Source of the DNA: Cupriavidus sp. P-10
GTDB taxonomy: Bacteria; Pseudomonadota; Gammaproteobacteria; Burkholderiales; Burkholderiaceae
Assembly: GCF_003402535.2 (NCBI RefSeq)
Contig: NZ_AP025173.1
Coordinates: 1 to 64,000 of the forward strand
Direction of reading: 5' to 3'
Length of the DNA stretch: 64,000 nt
Shown: piece by piece, positions 1 through 7,607 of the stretch
Layout: every line of letters begins with the position of its first letter
Position numbering within the stretch: position 1 is the first letter of the stretch
The notes under the pieces: generated by a model
Told to the model about the DNA's origin: nothing
Seen by the model: only the letters and a program-made list of their open reading frames with translations
The model's database searches: none
Made by a program: the position numbers and the translations under genes

Positions 1-1518
1 ATGGCAAGCAGCGTAGCAAAGCGGGTGACACCACTACAGTACGCGCTCGACTTATTCGTCGAGATGGCGCCCGCACAGACAGCCATACATGAGGTCGCCA
101 CCGACAAGGATATTGGCTACCACAAAAACAAGGTCTTCGCTCGCATTGTCGGACTGGGGATGTCCGCTCGCCGGTTTGTCGACGCTGCGTACTTTATCGT
201 GGCGCAGGAACCCGAGGTCAAGGAAGGCTACGAAGTCTCGCTAAGCTTTTTCAAATGGCTGATGCGCTATGACAGCAAGAACAGGAAACACTTTTCGAGC
301 GTTATTCGCAGCGTGAAGTCGTCGATGCTCGAAGTGACCAGCGCACCCGTTGTGTCGGTGGACGCGAGCGGCCGTCTCCTTGAAAGCCCCGGTGCGGCAC
401 ATGACGGCGACGAGACTGACAGCGATGCCCGCAATCCTGATGTCGATACCGTGCGGGTCTCAGACGAAGAGGGCGACTGGCTCGAATTGATCGGTCGGGT
501 CAGTGTGAGGGACGGACGGATTCGATTCCGTGTCCCTGTAGAGCTTCAACGGCTCATCAAAGACCCGGAGAATTCGTATTGGACGAGCCTTCTGGTCACG
601 TCGAAGTTCACGCTCATCTACGCTCGCGCCATCTATGACCACATCCTGCCCAACGTATCGGACGAGCGGACGGACTGGTTGCCCCTCGATGTTGTGCGGA
701 ATCTACCGGGCAAGTCATGGGCCAATAACGCGGAGTTCAAGTACTTCAAGCGTGACTACCTTGACAAAGCAGTAAGCCAAATCAACGAGCTTTCCGACAT
801 TGAACTGTCCTATGAGACCCGTGCGGGGACACCCCGGTCTAGGAAGAAAGACCAGATTCGTTTCCAGATGAAGCGAAAGGATGCCGCCCTGGCGTCCAAA
901 GCGGCCATGCTTAATTCGGTGGCGCTCTTCCAGGCATTGGAGAAGGAGTTTGCACTGACTGACTCTCAGTTCGAGCGAATCGCGGATAACCGCAGCGTCT
1001 GGACGGATGAGAGGATTCAGCAGGCTATCGAATACGTTCGATGGCGTATCCGTTCCGGTGACAAGGTCAAGCGAGCATCAGGCTATTTGTTGGATGCAAT
1101 CGCAAACGACTATCGCGTTTCCGAAGCAGACAAGGAAGTTGAGAGAGTTCAAGCCAAGCTCGCAGACAAGGCTAAGGAGGAAGTCGAATCGAAGTCTGCT
1201 GCGCAGACCGCGGTCGCGGCGAGCGTTGCAGCGGCAGACGCCGCCGCAGAGCGTCGCAGGCTGGAGGAAGTCCGCGCGGCTCGAGACTATTTTGAGAGCG
1301 CCGAGATGACGACCCGTGAAGACCTAGTCCGTAAGTTCGTCACGACGAAGACGATTGGGACGCGAACGATCGAGCGTCAAGGTCTCAAACCTGCGGACAT
1401 AAACGCAAAGAACATTATGGAGCGACCAAATATTGCCACTTCATTCTGTTCATTTGTGGCCGGTGAGCTGAGGAAGGCTGCCCGCAGCCGTGCGAATAGT
1501 CAGGACAACGTTCTTTAG
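1..1518 (+). CDS. rep: Plasmid replication initiator, Rep_3 family
   Basis: A 505-residue initiator expected to bind iterons and open the plasmid origin. Residues about 5-330 fit the paired winged-helix layout of Rep_3 (RepB-type) proteins; the stretch at about 190-300, with FTLIYARAIYDHI and LPGKSW, matches the second winged helix. Residues about 370-450 are Ala/Glu/Lys-rich and probably form a coiled coil. The ATG is the first base of the window, which suggests the record was opened at this gene, so the origin and iterons would lie upstream and out of view. A longer upstream start cannot be excluded. The family call rests on pattern recognition, not a profile search. Confidence 0.85.
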   Translation: MASSVAKRVTPLQYALDLFVEMAPAQTAIHEVATDKDIGYHKNKVFARIVGLGMSARRFVDAAYFIVAQEPEVKEGYEVSLSFFKWLMRYDSKNRKHFSSVIRSVKSSMLEVTSAPVVSVDASGRLLESPGAAHDGDETDSDARNPDVDTVRVSDEEGDWLELIGRVSVRDGRIRFRVPVELQRLIKDPENSYWTSLLVTSKFTLIYARAIYDHILPNVSDERTDWLPLDVVRNLPGKSWANNAEFKYFKRDYLDKAVSQINELSDIELSYETRAGTPRSRKKDQIRFQMKRKDAALASKAAMLNSVALFQALEKEFALTDSQFERIADNRSVWTDERIQQAIEYVRWRIRSGDKVKRASGYLLDAIANDYRVSEADKEVERVQAKLADKAKEEVESKSAAQTAVAASVAAADAAAERRRLEEVRAARDYFESAEMTTREDLVRKFVTTKTIGTRTIERQGLKPADINAKNIMERPNIATSFCSFVAGELRKAARSRANSQDNVL

Positions 1519-1691
1519 TGACGGAAAGCCGGCCTAACGCCGCGCAGCGTGGACCGCGCTCACCGGCATCAAGCGGTATCGCGTGACAAATTAGGCCACG
1601 GCGGCGTCCGCTCTATTGCGGGCCGGCCCCCACCAACCTCGGCTGCACGCATACAATCGCCGCACCTGGAAGTGCAGGTGCGCAATACTCA

Positions 1692-1779
1692 GGGCCGGAC
1701 GCCGTGCTGGTTGCAGGCAGCGGACTCATAATCCGCCTCCGAGAGGACACCGTGGGTTCAAATCCCACCCGGCCCACCA
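1692..1779 (+). tRNA. tRNA-like gene, anticodon CAT, long variable arm
   Basis: An 88-nt cloverleaf with encoded CCA. The acceptor GGGCCGG (1692-1698) pairs with CCGGCCC (1769-1775), followed by A73 and CCA. The anticodon stem GCGGA/TCCGC (1720-1724/1732-1736) encloses loop CTCATAA, giving anticodon CAT at 1727-1729. The T stem GTGGG/CCCAC encloses TTCAAAT. The D stem is GCC/GGC. The variable region (1737-1751, 15 nt) folds into a small stem TCC/GGA with loop GAGA, a class II arm seen in Leu, Ser and Tyr tRNAs but not in normal Met or Ile tRNAs. Position 8 is A rather than the near-universal U, so it may be divergent or non-functional. A -10-like TACAAT lies near 1649. It sits alone, 170 bp downstream of rep. 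Confidence 0.7.
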
Positions 1780-1802
1780 AATGCGCAACGCCGATGCCCT
1801 CA

Positions 1803-2999
1803 TTAAGCAGGCCGACTGAACATGTTGGAAGGAGGTCTGCCACCGAGGATGCCGCGAACTTGCTCAATAGCGGCCTGTGCCATGGCCGACGATGACCGTT
1901 TCGCTGACGACGGCTGGGCTAGGGCACGCGAGAGCCCAGTCGCAGCTCTGTCCATCTCGATCAGCCAGGCACGCGCTTGCTCATGCCCTAATGAATTACG
2001 GCGACCGTTGGCCTCGGTGATCACAATCGACGCCGAGTCGACCTCATAGATCCGACCGTCGGGTGCAGACACCCGTCGCCCACGGTATCGCTCAATGAGT
2101 TGGGCAACCTCCAGCCGGTCTTGTGCCGCCTGCGCGGCGGTTGCGCGCCTCTCGTCTTCTTGGGCCTTCCGAGTTTGGACGACATGCCTATAGTCTATGG
2201 GCCTTCCGAGGAGAGACTTGAGGTAGGCGAACAGCTCTCGTCCCCGGAGTGGACCAAGAAAGTGACCCGCTGCCGAAACAACGTCCGACAGTCGGTGGCC
2301 GGCCTCCCTCGCGAGCCGCATCAAAAGGAAGAGGGCGGACGTCGTCAGCTCTTGGTCACGCACGAGAGGCGCTAGATCAATGGGCACGGCCCGATCATCA
2401 ATTTGCACAAACTCTCTCGGCCCCGAATGTTTCTTCGTAGAAGACTGGTTGGGGTTGTTTACGCCACTCACCGGTGCGAGACATGCGGAGCTGGACCGCG
2501 ACTCATCGGAGCCCGTTCGAGGTTCTGGGTGCCCAAGCTCCCGGCTAGCGATCCCGATGCACTGTAGCAACTTTGCGGTGAACCCGATGCGCCCGACAAC
2601 CTCGAGTTGCGTCCTCGTGCGTTGCTGCCTTTCACGCTCAATAAGCCCGGCGTCTTCAAGTGCGCCAAGCGCCCGATAGACAGTGGCCTCGCTAATCGCG
2701 AGGTGCTGCGCAATCGTTGCCTTCTTTATGAAGGCGAGCGAGGTGGGATCCTTCTGGTTCAGGGCGAAGCGGATGAGCGTTGCCAAGACTTGGCGATTGG
2801 TGATGTGCAAAGCGCGGAGCCCATCGGACTCGTAGACCAACGCGATCGCTCTGAGAATCCGCTCCGGCAGCCGGCCGGCATCGCACCTGGCTGGCTTGGC
2901 TTGCGAACCGTGGCTTTCGACAGGGGCCGGAGAGTGCGGCGCACCGCCACACGTTGTTGTTCTTCGGGCAATAGGAAGCCCGTCGAAGCGATATCTCAT
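1803..2999 (-). CDS. Winged-helix DNA-binding protein, replication-associated type
   Basis: A 398-residue protein with a helix-turn-helix of the HTH_36 kind (common in plasmid and phage replication proteins) at about residues 80-130: IKKATIAQHLAISEATVYRA followed by LEDAGLIERE, a recognition helix and wing. The first ~50 residues are low-complexity and basic, so the true start may be further in; the ATG at 2999 lacks a well-spaced Shine-Dalgarno. The C-terminal half (about 200-398) is helical and not recognised. It faces rep from the opposite strand, separated from it by the tRNA-like gene. It could be a second replication protein or a copy-control regulator; the sequence does not decide. Confidence 0.6.
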   Translation of the reverse strand: MRYRFDGLPIARRTTTCGGAPHSPAPVESHGSQAKPARCDAGRLPERILRAIALVYESDGLRALHITNRQVLATLIRFALNQKDPTSLAFIKKATIAQHLAISEATVYRALGALEDAGLIERERQQRTRTQLEVVGRIGFTAKLLQCIGIASRELGHPEPRTGSDESRSSSACLAPVSGVNNPNQSSTKKHSGPREFVQIDDRAVPIDLAPLVRDQELTTSALFLLMRLAREAGHRLSDVVSAAGHFLGPLRGRELFAYLKSLLGRPIDYRHVVQTRKAQEDERRATAAQAAQDRLEVAQLIERYRGRRVSAPDGRIYEVDSASIVITEANGRRNSLGHEQARAWLIEMDRAATGLSRALAQPSSAKRSSSAMAQAAIEQVRGILGGRPPSNMFSRPA

Positions 3000-3129
3000 C
3001 TTCTTCGATCAATGCGCAAACTTGTGGGGAGCATTGACAACGAAGGGTGGGCTTCATAAACTCAGACTGTCTTGTTGTTGGACGAGTCAAGAGGGTTTTG
3101 AAGCCCGCTACGCCTTTTGTCAATGCCGA

Positions 3130-3168
3130 TTAAAAGCCTGGAGCATGCGGACTCCAGGCTTTTTTCGC
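3130..3168 (-). terminator. Rho-independent terminator downstream of the helicase gene
   Basis: An 11-bp stem, AAAGCCTGGAG pairing with CTCCAGGCTTT, closes an 8-nt loop and has A/T runs on both sides. It lies about 155 bp past the stop of the minus-strand helicase gene and could act in both directions. I see nothing else of note in the 319-bp gap 3000-3318. Confidence 0.65.
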
Positions 3169-3318
3169 TTATGAGGATGCCTACGGGCTCAACAACCCCT
3201 CCTTGAAATCCGAGTGCCACCGCTACGCACAAAAATGAAGTGCCGGACGGCTATGGCACGCGCGATGGCAGGGAGCTCGCAACCATCAGACGCCACGAAC
3301 GATCGGTTGCTTAATAAA

Positions 3319-5046
3319 TCAAGTTAGCCCGGCTTCAACAACGAACCGGGACGTGGGGTTCTTCTTTGCCGTAGAAATCTGCAGCCAGTCGCGGGCGCGC
3401 GTGAGGGCAACGTAGAAAAGTCGCCGCTCCTCACTCTCCGGACTGGCTTCGTCCGGAACGATGGTTTCCTCGGCCCGGATCACAACAACAGCCGACCATT
3501 CGCGCCCCTTGGAGGCATGCATGGTCGTCAGCACCAAGGCGTCGTCGGCCGGCTCGTTATTCTTTTGGCGCAGAAACAGCACGCGTTCCGAGAATGGACC
3601 GTTCAGCCGCGTCAGGACGTCATATGCGGTATTGATAGCGCGCTTGCCCGGCTCGTCCGCCACAAACTTGAGCATCCATTCGCGCACGCCATCGAGAACG
3701 AGGGAAAGGAACTCGCGTTCACAGAGCGCTTGCCATTCCGCCAGCTTCTTCAGGAAATCGCGATACTTGTCGACTGTTGGTTCTGCGATCCCGGCCTGCA
3801 CCAGGTCCTTTTTTCGCGGAATCGATCCCTCCGGCTTCGCCGTAGTCTGCGTGTGTAGCAGCTGCAGCTCATGCGAGCTGATTCCGGCGAAACCTAGCAG
3901 GGCATCGATGCCAGAGCTCTTGGACTTCTGAATCAGTTCCAGCAGGTCCCCCATCAACGCTGCCTCCGGGCGATCGAGGATAGAGCGGCCGGTTGCCCGG
4001 TAGTACTTGATACCGTGCGAGCGGCAGACGGCCTCCAATGGATCGAGAATGCGGTTCGTCCGCGCCAGCACGGCCGCCGTTTTGCCAGCCCGCAAAACCG
4101 GTGTCAGCGCCTCAACGGCTGAAACGGCTTCCTTGTACTCGTCCTCAAATCGCTTGAACTCGATAGCGCCGCCAGGCCCGCGATGGGCTACCAGCTCCTT
4201 CAGGATACGGTCCTTGTTGTTTCGAATGACACGATCCGCGATGTCCAGGATCTCAGTGTGTGAGCGGTAGTTCTTCCCGAGGATGACGGACCGTGCGTCG
4301 AACTCTTTGATGAATACCTCCATGCCCCGAAATCCGAGCGCACTTCGAAATCCGTAGATCGATTGATCATCGTCCCCGACCACCGTCACTATCGAACCGG
4401 CCTCCGCGTGCAGCGCCGTCCAGCGTGATTGCAAGCTGTCGCAATCCTGGTACTCATCGACCAGCAGGTACGTCATACGGTAGGGCGCAATGGTTCCGCT
4501 TTGCATCCCAGCTACAGCCAACCGCAGCATGTCCTGAAAGTCGATCTTGCCGTTCCGGGCCAGGGCGCTCTGATAGGCCTCATACAATTGAGCCTCCACA
4601 GTTCCTGAAGGCGGGTCGGCCAGTTGCATCTTGGCGCGCTCAATCGCAGCGATCGCATCCTCGACCTTCCCATCAAATCCCCCTTCCTGCAGGATCTGCC
4701 CGACGATAGCGAATCGAACGCCGTCGTGGACGATATCGGTGAGCTTGCCGGTTCCCTTCCCGAGTTGCTTATAGGCCAGCGAATGGAAGGTGCCCGCGAG
4801 CAGTCGCTTCTTGGCATCGGCCCCGGCTAGCGCCAGGATACGGTCACGCAATTCGACCGCAGCGTCCTTGCTGAACGTTACCGCGCCCACCGTCACGTCT
4901 GGGTTGGCGAGCAGCACGGCTGCCTTCGCCGCAATCGTCGCCGTCTTTCCGGCGCCTGGCACGGCCACGGCGACGCAGTGCTGACGCAGGTCGACCACCT
5001 CGCGCTGGGCGGGGTTCAGTCCTTCCAATACCTTTTCGAGCGACAT
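3319..5046 (-). CDS. UvrD/Rep-family DNA helicase
   Basis: A 575-residue superfamily 1A helicase. Visible motifs: Walker A (VPGAGKTATI, about residue 30), motif II (LLVDEYQDCDS), motif III (GDDDQSIYGFR), motif V (TTMHASKGREWS) and motif VI (LFYVALTRARDW). It is shorter than chromosomal UvrD or Rep (about 670-720 residues), so the inserted subdomains are trimmed. I chose the ATG at 5046 (MSLEKVLEGLNPAQREVV) because UvrD-type proteins start just before this motif; an upstream in-frame ATG at 5163 would add 39 unrelated residues running into a repeat-rich regulatory region. It may serve plasmid replication or processing of transferred DNA. Confidence 0.85.
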   Translation of the reverse strand: MSLEKVLEGLNPAQREVVDLRQHCVAVAVPGAGKTATIAAKAAVLLANPDVTVGAVTFSKDAAVELRDRILALAGADAKKRLLAGTFHSLAYKQLGKGTGKLTDIVHDGVRFAIVGQILQEGGFDGKVEDAIAAIERAKMQLADPPSGTVEAQLYEAYQSALARNGKIDFQDMLRLAVAGMQSGTIAPYRMTYLLVDEYQDCDSLQSRWTALHAEAGSIVTVVGDDDQSIYGFRSALGFRGMEVFIKEFDARSVILGKNYRSHTEILDIADRVIRNNKDRILKELVAHRGPGGAIEFKRFEDEYKEAVSAVEALTPVLRAGKTAAVLARTNRILDPLEAVCRSHGIKYYRATGRSILDRPEAALMGDLLELIQKSKSSGIDALLGFAGISSHELQLLHTQTTAKPEGSIPRKKDLVQAGIAEPTVDKYRDFLKKLAEWQALCEREFLSLVLDGVREWMLKFVADEPGKRAINTAYDVLTRLNGPFSERVLFLRQKNNEPADDALVLTTMHASKGREWSAVVVIRAEETIVPDEASPESEERRLFYVALTRARDWLQISTAKKNPTSRFVVEAGLT

Positions 5047-5068
5047 GGCGATCGCAGTGTGGCAGTAA

Positions 5069-5271
5069 GTGGCACTTGGTGCCGGTTCAAAACAGCAAGT
5101 ACCCCGAAGTGGTACCTCGGGGCAGATGTCGACGTCTGTTGATACGTTCGAAAGTGAGATCATGTCTCACGTGGTCCCACTAGCCATCACCAAGTGGCAC
5201 TGCGTCCCACAGAGTGCCAATCCTCTTACTTCTAAACGGAGGGTAGAAACTAGGGCTTGGTGGGACTTGGT
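5069..5271. repeat. Cluster of GTGGSACTTGGT motifs in an intergenic region
   Basis: The 255-bp gap between the helicase start and the next gene's stop holds several copies of a 12-bp motif: GTGGCACTTGGT (5069-5080), GTGCCACTTGGT on the minus strand (5188-5199) and GTGGGACTTGGT (5260-5271). Partial inverted copies read GTGGGAC at about 5173-5179 and 5203-5209. The same motif recurs upstream of parM (49.91-49.98 kb). The arrangement suggests binding sites for a plasmid-encoded DNA-binding protein controlling the helicase promoter. Confidence 0.55.
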
Positions 5272-5301
5272 GTGACTGAGCGGGACCGTGCAGGCGGACA
5301 G

Positions 5302-6147
5302 TCAGACGCCGCGAACGGTGGTCATCAGCTTCAGGTGTGTCGTATAGCAGCGGAGGCCGAGCGGCTGGAACTTTCGCAGGAACCTCGTGACCTCGTCATT
5401 GACGTCCGTCATGTCGCGGATCCCGTTCCAGACCATGAAATCGAACTGGTCCATGGTTTGGTCGAACTTGATGAGGACCTGAAGCGCTCGGACGGCAAAG
5501 CGAGAGTAGGCCTGGACCTCCAGCTCGACGGACGGCCGCGTAATCGTCGGTTCGAAAACGATGTCGTCCTTGGCCCGCATCTCCTGCTCGCGTTGCTGGC
5601 GGTAGGCGGTTGCGACGCGCAGCTGCTCGTCGACATAGTCCTCGAGCTTTGCCAACTCACGCTCCAGGAACGTTTCGATGGTCGATAATTCGCTGCGCGA
5701 GAAGGTCGACTGACCGAAGCGCTGCAGGTTGAGCGACATGCGGTTCATGTACGGCCACCATTGCTCGAACAGCGGCCGCAGTCGGGTGTGATTCAACTTC
5801 AGTCCGACGGCCACGACAGCCGCGCCAGCGAGCTCGCGCTCGAGAATTTGACGACCCAGTTCGCGACGCCGGCGAACGATGGCTTGGCGGTCTGCCGGCG
5901 AGAGTTCGCGGAACAGCTTGCGGGTGCGCTCGACCTCTGCCTTCTTCTTCTCCAGGTCAGCCGTTGAAATGATGCCTTCCTTCCGCAGGGCGTCGGCAGA
6001 CGCCTCCATCTCAAGCAGCTCCGACTCGACGTCATCGGGCCGATCCGCGGTGCCGGCAACGTCGACCGCAACAGCGGCCAGTGGCTGATCAAGCAGTTCG
6101 CTGACCGTAGCGGGCAGCTCGGCAGGGATTAGATCGGTAGTGGTCAT
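5302..6147 (-). CDS. Conserved conjugative-element protein, possibly DUF1845/AcaB-like
   Basis: A 281-residue soluble, helix-rich protein. The start at 6147 (MTTTDLIPAEL) follows a clear Shine-Dalgarno, AAGGAG, five bases upstream; an upstream ATG at 6186 has none. A charged helical segment (about 50-110) precedes a C-terminal region with AYSRFAVRALQVLIKFDQ and DVNDEVTRFLRKFQPLG, which reminds me of DUF1845 (AcaB-type) proteins of integrative and conjugative elements. The resemblance is weak and the function unknown. It is the last gene of the minus-strand transfer operon, 57 bp after the DUF4400 gene. Confidence 0.55.
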   Translation of the reverse strand: MTTTDLIPAELPATVSELLDQPLAAVAVDVAGTADRPDDVESELLEMEASADALRKEGIISTADLEKKKAEVERTRKLFRELSPADRQAIVRRRRELGRQILERELAGAAVVAVGLKLNHTRLRPLFEQWWPYMNRMSLNLQRFGQSTFSRSELSTIETFLERELAKLEDYVDEQLRVATAYRQQREQEMRAKDDIVFEPTITRPSVELEVQAYSRFAVRALQVLIKFDQTMDQFDFMVWNGIRDMTDVNDEVTRFLRKFQPLGLRCYTTHLKLMTTVRGV

Positions 6148-6204
6148 AATTTCTCCTTGGATGGCCAGCCACTTGGCCTTTGGCATTCAGAAAGATGGTG
6201 TCGA

Positions 6205-6822
6205 CTACTTGCCGACATGAAATGACGCCGCAAGGCGCCAGCTGAGCAAGCCGACCAGGCAGACGCCTAAGGTCCACCAGTAGGCCAGCAGGGAAATCGG
6301 AAGCAGCAGGGCGGATGCACCGAAGCCGAAGCACAGCAGCAAGCCATGTGCGGCGACATGGAACGTCACCGGGTTCGCGAACCCAGCGCCGGCGGCTCGG
6401 ATCCTTCTCGACACGGCGCCGTCGTTGAGCAGCGCAGCAAGCAGCACCATGCCGCCAAACAGCCAGTAATGCGCAACCGCCGACCGATAGACCGCTCGAT
6501 AGATGGTCAACCAGAAGTGCCGCATCCAACCACGCCCAAATTCGGATGCGCCGGCATCGGGTAGCGCCGTGTTCGCATCCGAGCCGGAGAACGATGCGCG
6601 CAACGCACCAGACCGGACAAACCATCGATCAAAGCGGTCGTTAGCCAACATCGTTGCCTTGTCCGCCTTGGGCTGTCCGAGCACATGTTCAACCGAACCC
6701 TGTTCCGCTTCACTCACTTCGAATACGGCATCGTCCTGTATGAACGGAGCGATGGCACATATCATCAGCGGCGCGGCTAGCATCCACATCCGAACATGGG
6801 AGACGAATCGACTGTTGGCCAT
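6205..6822 (-). CDS. DUF4400-type conjugative-element membrane protein
   Basis: A 205-residue integral membrane protein with an N-terminal hydrophobic segment (about 12-26) and further segments at about 115-135, 150-172 and 172-195. The central soluble part contains ANDRFDRWFVRSGALRAS, and the overall pattern matches DUF4400 proteins found beside traD in ICEs and related plasmids. It starts three bases from the upstream small membrane gene, so it is co-transcribed with traD. It probably assists the coupling protein or mating channel in the inner membrane; the exact role is not established. Confidence 0.7.
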   Translation of the reverse strand: MANSRFVSHVRMWMLAAPLMICAIAPFIQDDAVFEVSEAEQGSVEHVLGQPKADKATMLANDRFDRWFVRSGALRASFSGSDANTALPDAGASEFGRGWMRHFWLTIYRAVYRSAVAHYWLFGGMVLLAALLNDGAVSRRIRAAGAGFANPVTFHVAAHGLLLCFGFGASALLLPISLLAYWWTLGVCLVGLLSWRLAASFHVGK

Positions 6823-6825
6823 GGC

Positions 6826-7119
6826 TCAGATCCAGTGCAGAGCGAGCAGAACAGGCAGCGCAGGGATCGCAGCGAGCGCGCCCCAGAACAATGCCGGCTT
6901 ACGCGCCGCAATGCCAATCAGCGCGAAGCACGGGGCCGCGTTGCCGAGCAGGAATGCGCTTGGTATCGGGGTATCCGCATTCCCTGCGGAAATCCACGCC
7001 TGCATTTCGAACGCGAGTGCCTCGTCGACGCGAAAGAGCCGTGCGGCGATCCGCGGCTGGGTCTTGCGCAGCGAAGCGAGCGATTGCCTCGCCTTAGTAT
7101 GCAAAGTCTCGAGCGACAT
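6826..7119 (-). CDS. Small inner-membrane protein of the transfer operon
   Basis: A 97-residue protein with a basic amphipathic N-terminus (about 1-40) and two hydrophobic segments (about 55-72 and 78-95), probably with both ends cytoplasmic. It overlaps the upstream gene by 26 bp and ends three bases before the DUF4400 gene. I do not recognise the family; position points to an accessory role in transfer. Confidence 0.6.
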   Translation of the reverse strand: MSLETLHTKARQSLASLRKTQPRIAARLFRVDEALAFEMQAWISAGNADTPIPSAFLLGNAAPCFALIGIAARKPALFWGALAAIPALPVLLALHWI

Positions 7120-7600
7120 CGTAGTTCTCGAAGTAGCGGGTAAAGCTGTACCCGGTCAGCACGCGTGCGGCCAACTGGAATGCTGCGCATCGCTGCGTCA
7201 CATTCCCGGGAACTGGTTCGTCTACCACCTGGCAGACGTAGCCGATGGGCTGGCGTTGCTCGAAAGAGGGGATCGACTCGTGATAGGGATACCAAACGTT
7301 GTACTTCTCGCCCTTGAATGCGGCGTAGCGCTTGGCGTAGAGATCGTGGGCACGGCCGAACAGACCTTTCATGAAGGCCGCGTTGGCGTCACCATGCTTT
7401 CGAGCGGCGCGCCAGGCGGCGATAGCGTCTGTTAGCATCTCCTTGACCAACGGGTCTTCACGCACGCGGAAGTTCACGCCGATGTATTCGACTACCCGCG
7501 TGCATACGTCGTCCAGGTCTGGCGAGACGATGAAAACGGGCGAGAGCTTCGCGGAGAGTTTGTATTCCTTGGCGATTTGTCGGAACAGGCTGGTGCGCAT
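7094..7600 (-). CDS. Conserved hypothetical protein following traD
   Basis: A 168-residue soluble protein. The start at 7600 (MRTSLFRQIAKEYKLSAKL) follows AAAAGG and lies seven bases past the traD stop; the in-frame ATG further upstream would fall inside traD. The segment FKGEKYNVWYPYHESIPSFE and a central helical region show no motif I can name. In SXT/TOL-type systems a small gene (traJ-like) also follows traD, but similarity to it is not visible. Probably a transfer accessory protein. Confidence 0.6.
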   Translation of the reverse strand: MRTSLFRQIAKEYKLSAKLSPVFIVSPDLDDVCTRVVEYIGVNFRVREDPLVKEMLTDAIAAWRAARKHGDANAAFMKGLFGRAHDLYAKRYAAFKGEKYNVWYPYHESIPSFEQRQPIGYVCQVVDEPVPGNVTQRCAAFQLAARVLTGYSFTRYFENYDVARDFAY

Positions 7601-7607
7601 TGACCTT

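Noticed and set aside
1007..1309. Plus-strand frame of 100 residues inside rep
   Set aside because: Out-of-frame shadow of the rep coding sequence with Arg-rich, non-coding composition and no ribosome site.
5041..5163. Longer start for the UvrD-like helicase at 5163
   Set aside because: It would translate the repeat-rich intergenic region and gives a leader unlike any helicase; MSLEKVLEGLNPAQ at 5046 is the family-typical start.
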